Assembly (NCBI GenBank): GCA_002254825.2 | Contig: NJEL02000068.1 | Coordinates: 1-7,559 of the forward strand | DNA: 7,559 nucleotides | Direction of reading: 5' to 3' | From: Methanosarcinales archaeon ex4572_44 | GTDB taxonomy: Archaea; Halobacteriota; Methanosarcinia; Methanosarcinales; EX4572-44 | In this document: positions 6,210-7,559 of the stretch, piece after piece | Position numbering within the stretch: the first letter of the stretch is position 1 | Layout of the letters: each line of letters opens with the position of its first letter | The notes under the pieces: model-generated | What the model was told of the DNA's origin: nothing | The model's database searches: none | The model's input: the letters and a program-made list of their open reading frames with translations, nothing else | Program-made: the position numbers and the translations under genes

Positions 6210-7397
6210 ATGGTAATAAAGCTTAAAGAAGGTGTTTACTGGGTCGGTGCAATCGACTGGACGGTGAGAGATCTTCATGGCTACATTATTCCTACGGGGA
6301 CGACGTACAACGCATACCTCGTAGTTGATGAGAAGGTAGCACTCGTTGATACAGTGAAGCACGGATTTCTGGATGAGATGATGATGCGAATCGAGAAGAT
6401 CATCGATCCAGAGAGAATCGATTATGTGATCTCAAACCACACGGAGATGGATCATTCAGGTGTGATTCCATGGGTCATGAAACAAGCAAAGAACGCTACT
6501 GTTGTTGCAACAAAGAAGGGTGAAGAAGGTCTTAAGCGGTATTATAAAGCAGACTGGGATTTCAAGACAGTTGGAGCCGATGACGAGCTCTCACTTGGAA
6601 AAAAGACACTTGCATTTGTTCCAACGCCGATGCTTCACTGGCCAGACAGCATGATGAGCTACCTAAAAGAGGATAAAATCCTTCTATCAAATGATGCATT
6701 TGGACAGCACATCGCATCGTACGAGCGTTTTGATGATGAGGTTGACCAGAACGAACTTATGGAACATGTGAGGTTATATTTTGCCAATATACTGATGCCT
6801 TTCACCCAGTTGATCACAAAAAAGCTCGATGAGGTTGAGAAACTCAAAATACCGATCGAAATGATCGCCCCCTCGCACGGCGTGATCTGGCGAAAAAATC
6901 CCGCAGGAATAATCGAGGAGTACAAAAAACTCTCCAAGGGCGAGACGGAGAGAAGAGCCATTATCGTCTATGATACGATGTGGCACTCAACAGAAAAAAT
7001 GGCAACTGCAATCGCAGAAGGGATCATGGACGAAGGCGTCAAGGTTGATGTCATGAAGCTTCGAAGCTCGTATATTAGCGAGGTTGTCACGAAGATTCTC
7101 GGATCAGGAGCACTTGTCATCGGATCGCCAACACTCAACAACGGGGTATTCCCGACTGTTGCAGGTTTCATGACCTATCTTGAGGGATTGAAGCCACAGG
7201 TCAAGAAAGGCGCAGCATTCGGCTCGTTTGGATGGACAGGTGGAGCAGTCAGAAAACTCCAGACACAGCTTGAAGGAATGGGAATTGAGCCGATCGAAGA
7301 CGGTCTTGAAGTTAAGTTCCTGCCAGATGCAAACGATATCAAGAGCTGCATCGAATTTGGAAGATTGATTGGAAAGTCCATAAAGGAGGAAAATTGA
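6210..7397 (+). CDS. fprA: Flavodiiron protein, F420H2 oxidase type (FprA)
   Basis: This cytoplasmic flavodiiron enzyme reduces O2 to water (some members reduce NO). In methanogens F420H2 is the electron donor. The 395 residues comprise a metallo-beta-lactamase-like domain (about 1-245) and a flavodoxin domain (about 248-390). Diiron ligands are complete: His77-x-Glu79-x-Asp81-His82 (in NHTEMDH), His143 (PTPMLHW), Asp162 (LLSNDAFG) and His223 (APSHG). The FMN phosphate loop is YDTMWHSTEKMA (254-265), and further FMN-contact loops are GSPTLNNG (305-312) and GSFGWTGGAV (338-347). There is no C-terminal rubredoxin or flavin reductase extension, which fits the archaeal F420-dependent class. A good Shine-Dalgarno sequence precedes the ATG. 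The stop codon overlaps the next ATG by one base (TGATG), and the next frame is ferritin-like, so an oxidative-stress operon is likely. F420 use is inferred from family and host, not read from the sequence. Confidence 0.93.
   Translation: MVIKLKEGVYWVGAIDWTVRDLHGYIIPTGTTYNAYLVVDEKVALVDTVKHGFLDEMMMRIEKIIDPERIDYVISNHTEMDHSGVIPWVMKQAKNATVVATKKGEEGLKRYYKADWDFKTVGADDELSLGKKTLAFVPTPMLHWPDSMMSYLKEDKILLSNDAFGQHIASYERFDDEVDQNELMEHVRLYFANILMPFTQLITKKLDEVEKLKIPIEMIAPSHGVIWRKNPAGIIEEYKKLSKGETERRAIIVYDTMWHSTEKMATAIAEGIMDEGVKVDVMKLRSSYISEVVTKILGSGALVIGSPTLNNGVFPTVAGFMTYLEGLKPQVKKGAAFGSFGWTGGAVRKLQTQLEGMGIEPIEDGLEVKFLPDANDIKSCIEFGRLIGKSIKEEN
7384..7389 (+). promoter_or_regulatory. Shine-Dalgarno sequence AGGAGG of the ferritin-like frame
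   Basis: AGGAGG lies inside the last codons of fprA, 7 bases before the ATG at 7397. It is the best ribosome-binding site on the plus strand here. It shows that a gene was meant to start at 7397, even though the frame now breaks early. Confidence 0.65.
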
Positions 7398-7504
7398 TGA
7401 GTAATGAAGAGAGAATACAAGCACTTAAGACTGCAATAAAGCTCGAAGAAGATGGAAAGGCGTTCTACCTCAAAGCAAGCGAAAAGACAACGCAGATAGT
7501 ATGA
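7397..7504 (+). pseudogene. Truncated ferritin/rubrerythrin-like N-terminus (broken after 35 codons)
   Basis: The frame begins MSNEERIQALKTAIKLEEDG and continues KAFYLKASEKT. This is the typical first helix of rubrerythrin/ferritin-like diiron proteins, with Glu17 or Glu18 as the expected iron ligand in the LEEDGKAFY stretch. It has an excellent AGGAGG 7 bases before the ATG, and the ATG overlaps the fprA stop codon by one base. The frame ends at TGA after TTQIV, before the second helix with its ExxH ligand pair, so the product cannot form the fold. Normal family members are about four times longer or more. Rubrerythrin-like proteins commonly neighbour flavodiiron proteins and reduce peroxide. 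A real frameshift or deletion, or an assembly error, explains the break best; an intact 35-residue peptide is less likely. Confidence 0.6.
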
Positions 7505-7559
7505 GCGAAGAAGAACTATCTGATAGCGTTAAGGTTCTTGAGATCGCTATCGGGATGGA
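7501..7559 (+). CDS. Partial ferritin-like frame running off the window
   Basis: An ATG overlapping the preceding TGA (ATGA) opens a frame reading MSEEELSDSVKVLEIAIGME before the window ends. The stretch KVLEIAIGME resembles the 'xALExAxxMExxxxxFY' helices found in rubrerythrin-like proteins. It could therefore be the start of a second ferritin-like gene or a later part of the broken upstream gene. There is no Shine-Dalgarno sequence before this ATG, so it would need re-initiation at the ATGA overlap. It is in a different frame from the preceding 35 codons (offset of two bases). Too little is visible for a firm name. Confidence 0.45.
   Translation, partial: MSEEELSDSVKVLEIAIGM

Overview
The window looks like a chromosomal piece of a euryarchaeon related to methanogens, ANME or alkane oxidisers. 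Three things support this: an ArcS/TgtA2-type archaeosine synthase, a flavodiiron protein of the F420H2-oxidase (FprA) type, and archaeal expression signals (TATA boxes such as TTTATATA and GGTGA-like Shine-Dalgarno sequences). No rRNA, tRNA, CRISPR array or intact insertion sequence is visible. The species cannot be named from the sequence alone.

Left part (1-3937, minus strand). A DNA methyltransferase, a TdeIII-like type II restriction endonuclease and arcS are read in that order with almost no spacing. Three bases separate the first two genes, and a 4-base ATGA overlap joins the second two. The two restriction-modification genes are clearly richer in A+T than arcS or the repair genes, so they look like an acquired cassette sitting immediately upstream of a housekeeping tRNA-modification gene.

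Middle part (4009-5823, minus strand). A 63-residue protein with two membrane spans has its own TATA box and Shine-Dalgarno sequence. Upstream of it, nfo (endonuclease IV) and nth (endonuclease III) overlap by 11 bases. Together they form a compact base-excision-repair operon: Nth removes oxidised pyrimidines and Nfo processes the resulting abasic ends. A bulged hairpin containing an 11-base tandem duplication lies between nth and the small membrane gene.

Right part (5824-7559). A divergent intergenic region carries the nfo promoter on the minus strand and a strong plus-strand TATA box. About 200 bases of leader follow that TATA box and contain what looks like a transposase remnant. Next come the flavodiiron protein gene and, overlapping its stop codon by one base, a ferritin/rubrerythrin-like reading frame that breaks after 35 codons. 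A second partial frame starts at the break and runs off the window. The flavodiiron and ferritin-like genes suggest an oxygen and peroxide defence operon, adjacent to the oxidative DNA repair operon.

I see no convincingly new multi-gene system. The best leads are the restriction-modification cassette that overlaps arcS, the possibly altered active site of the endonuclease, and the broken ferritin-like gene.
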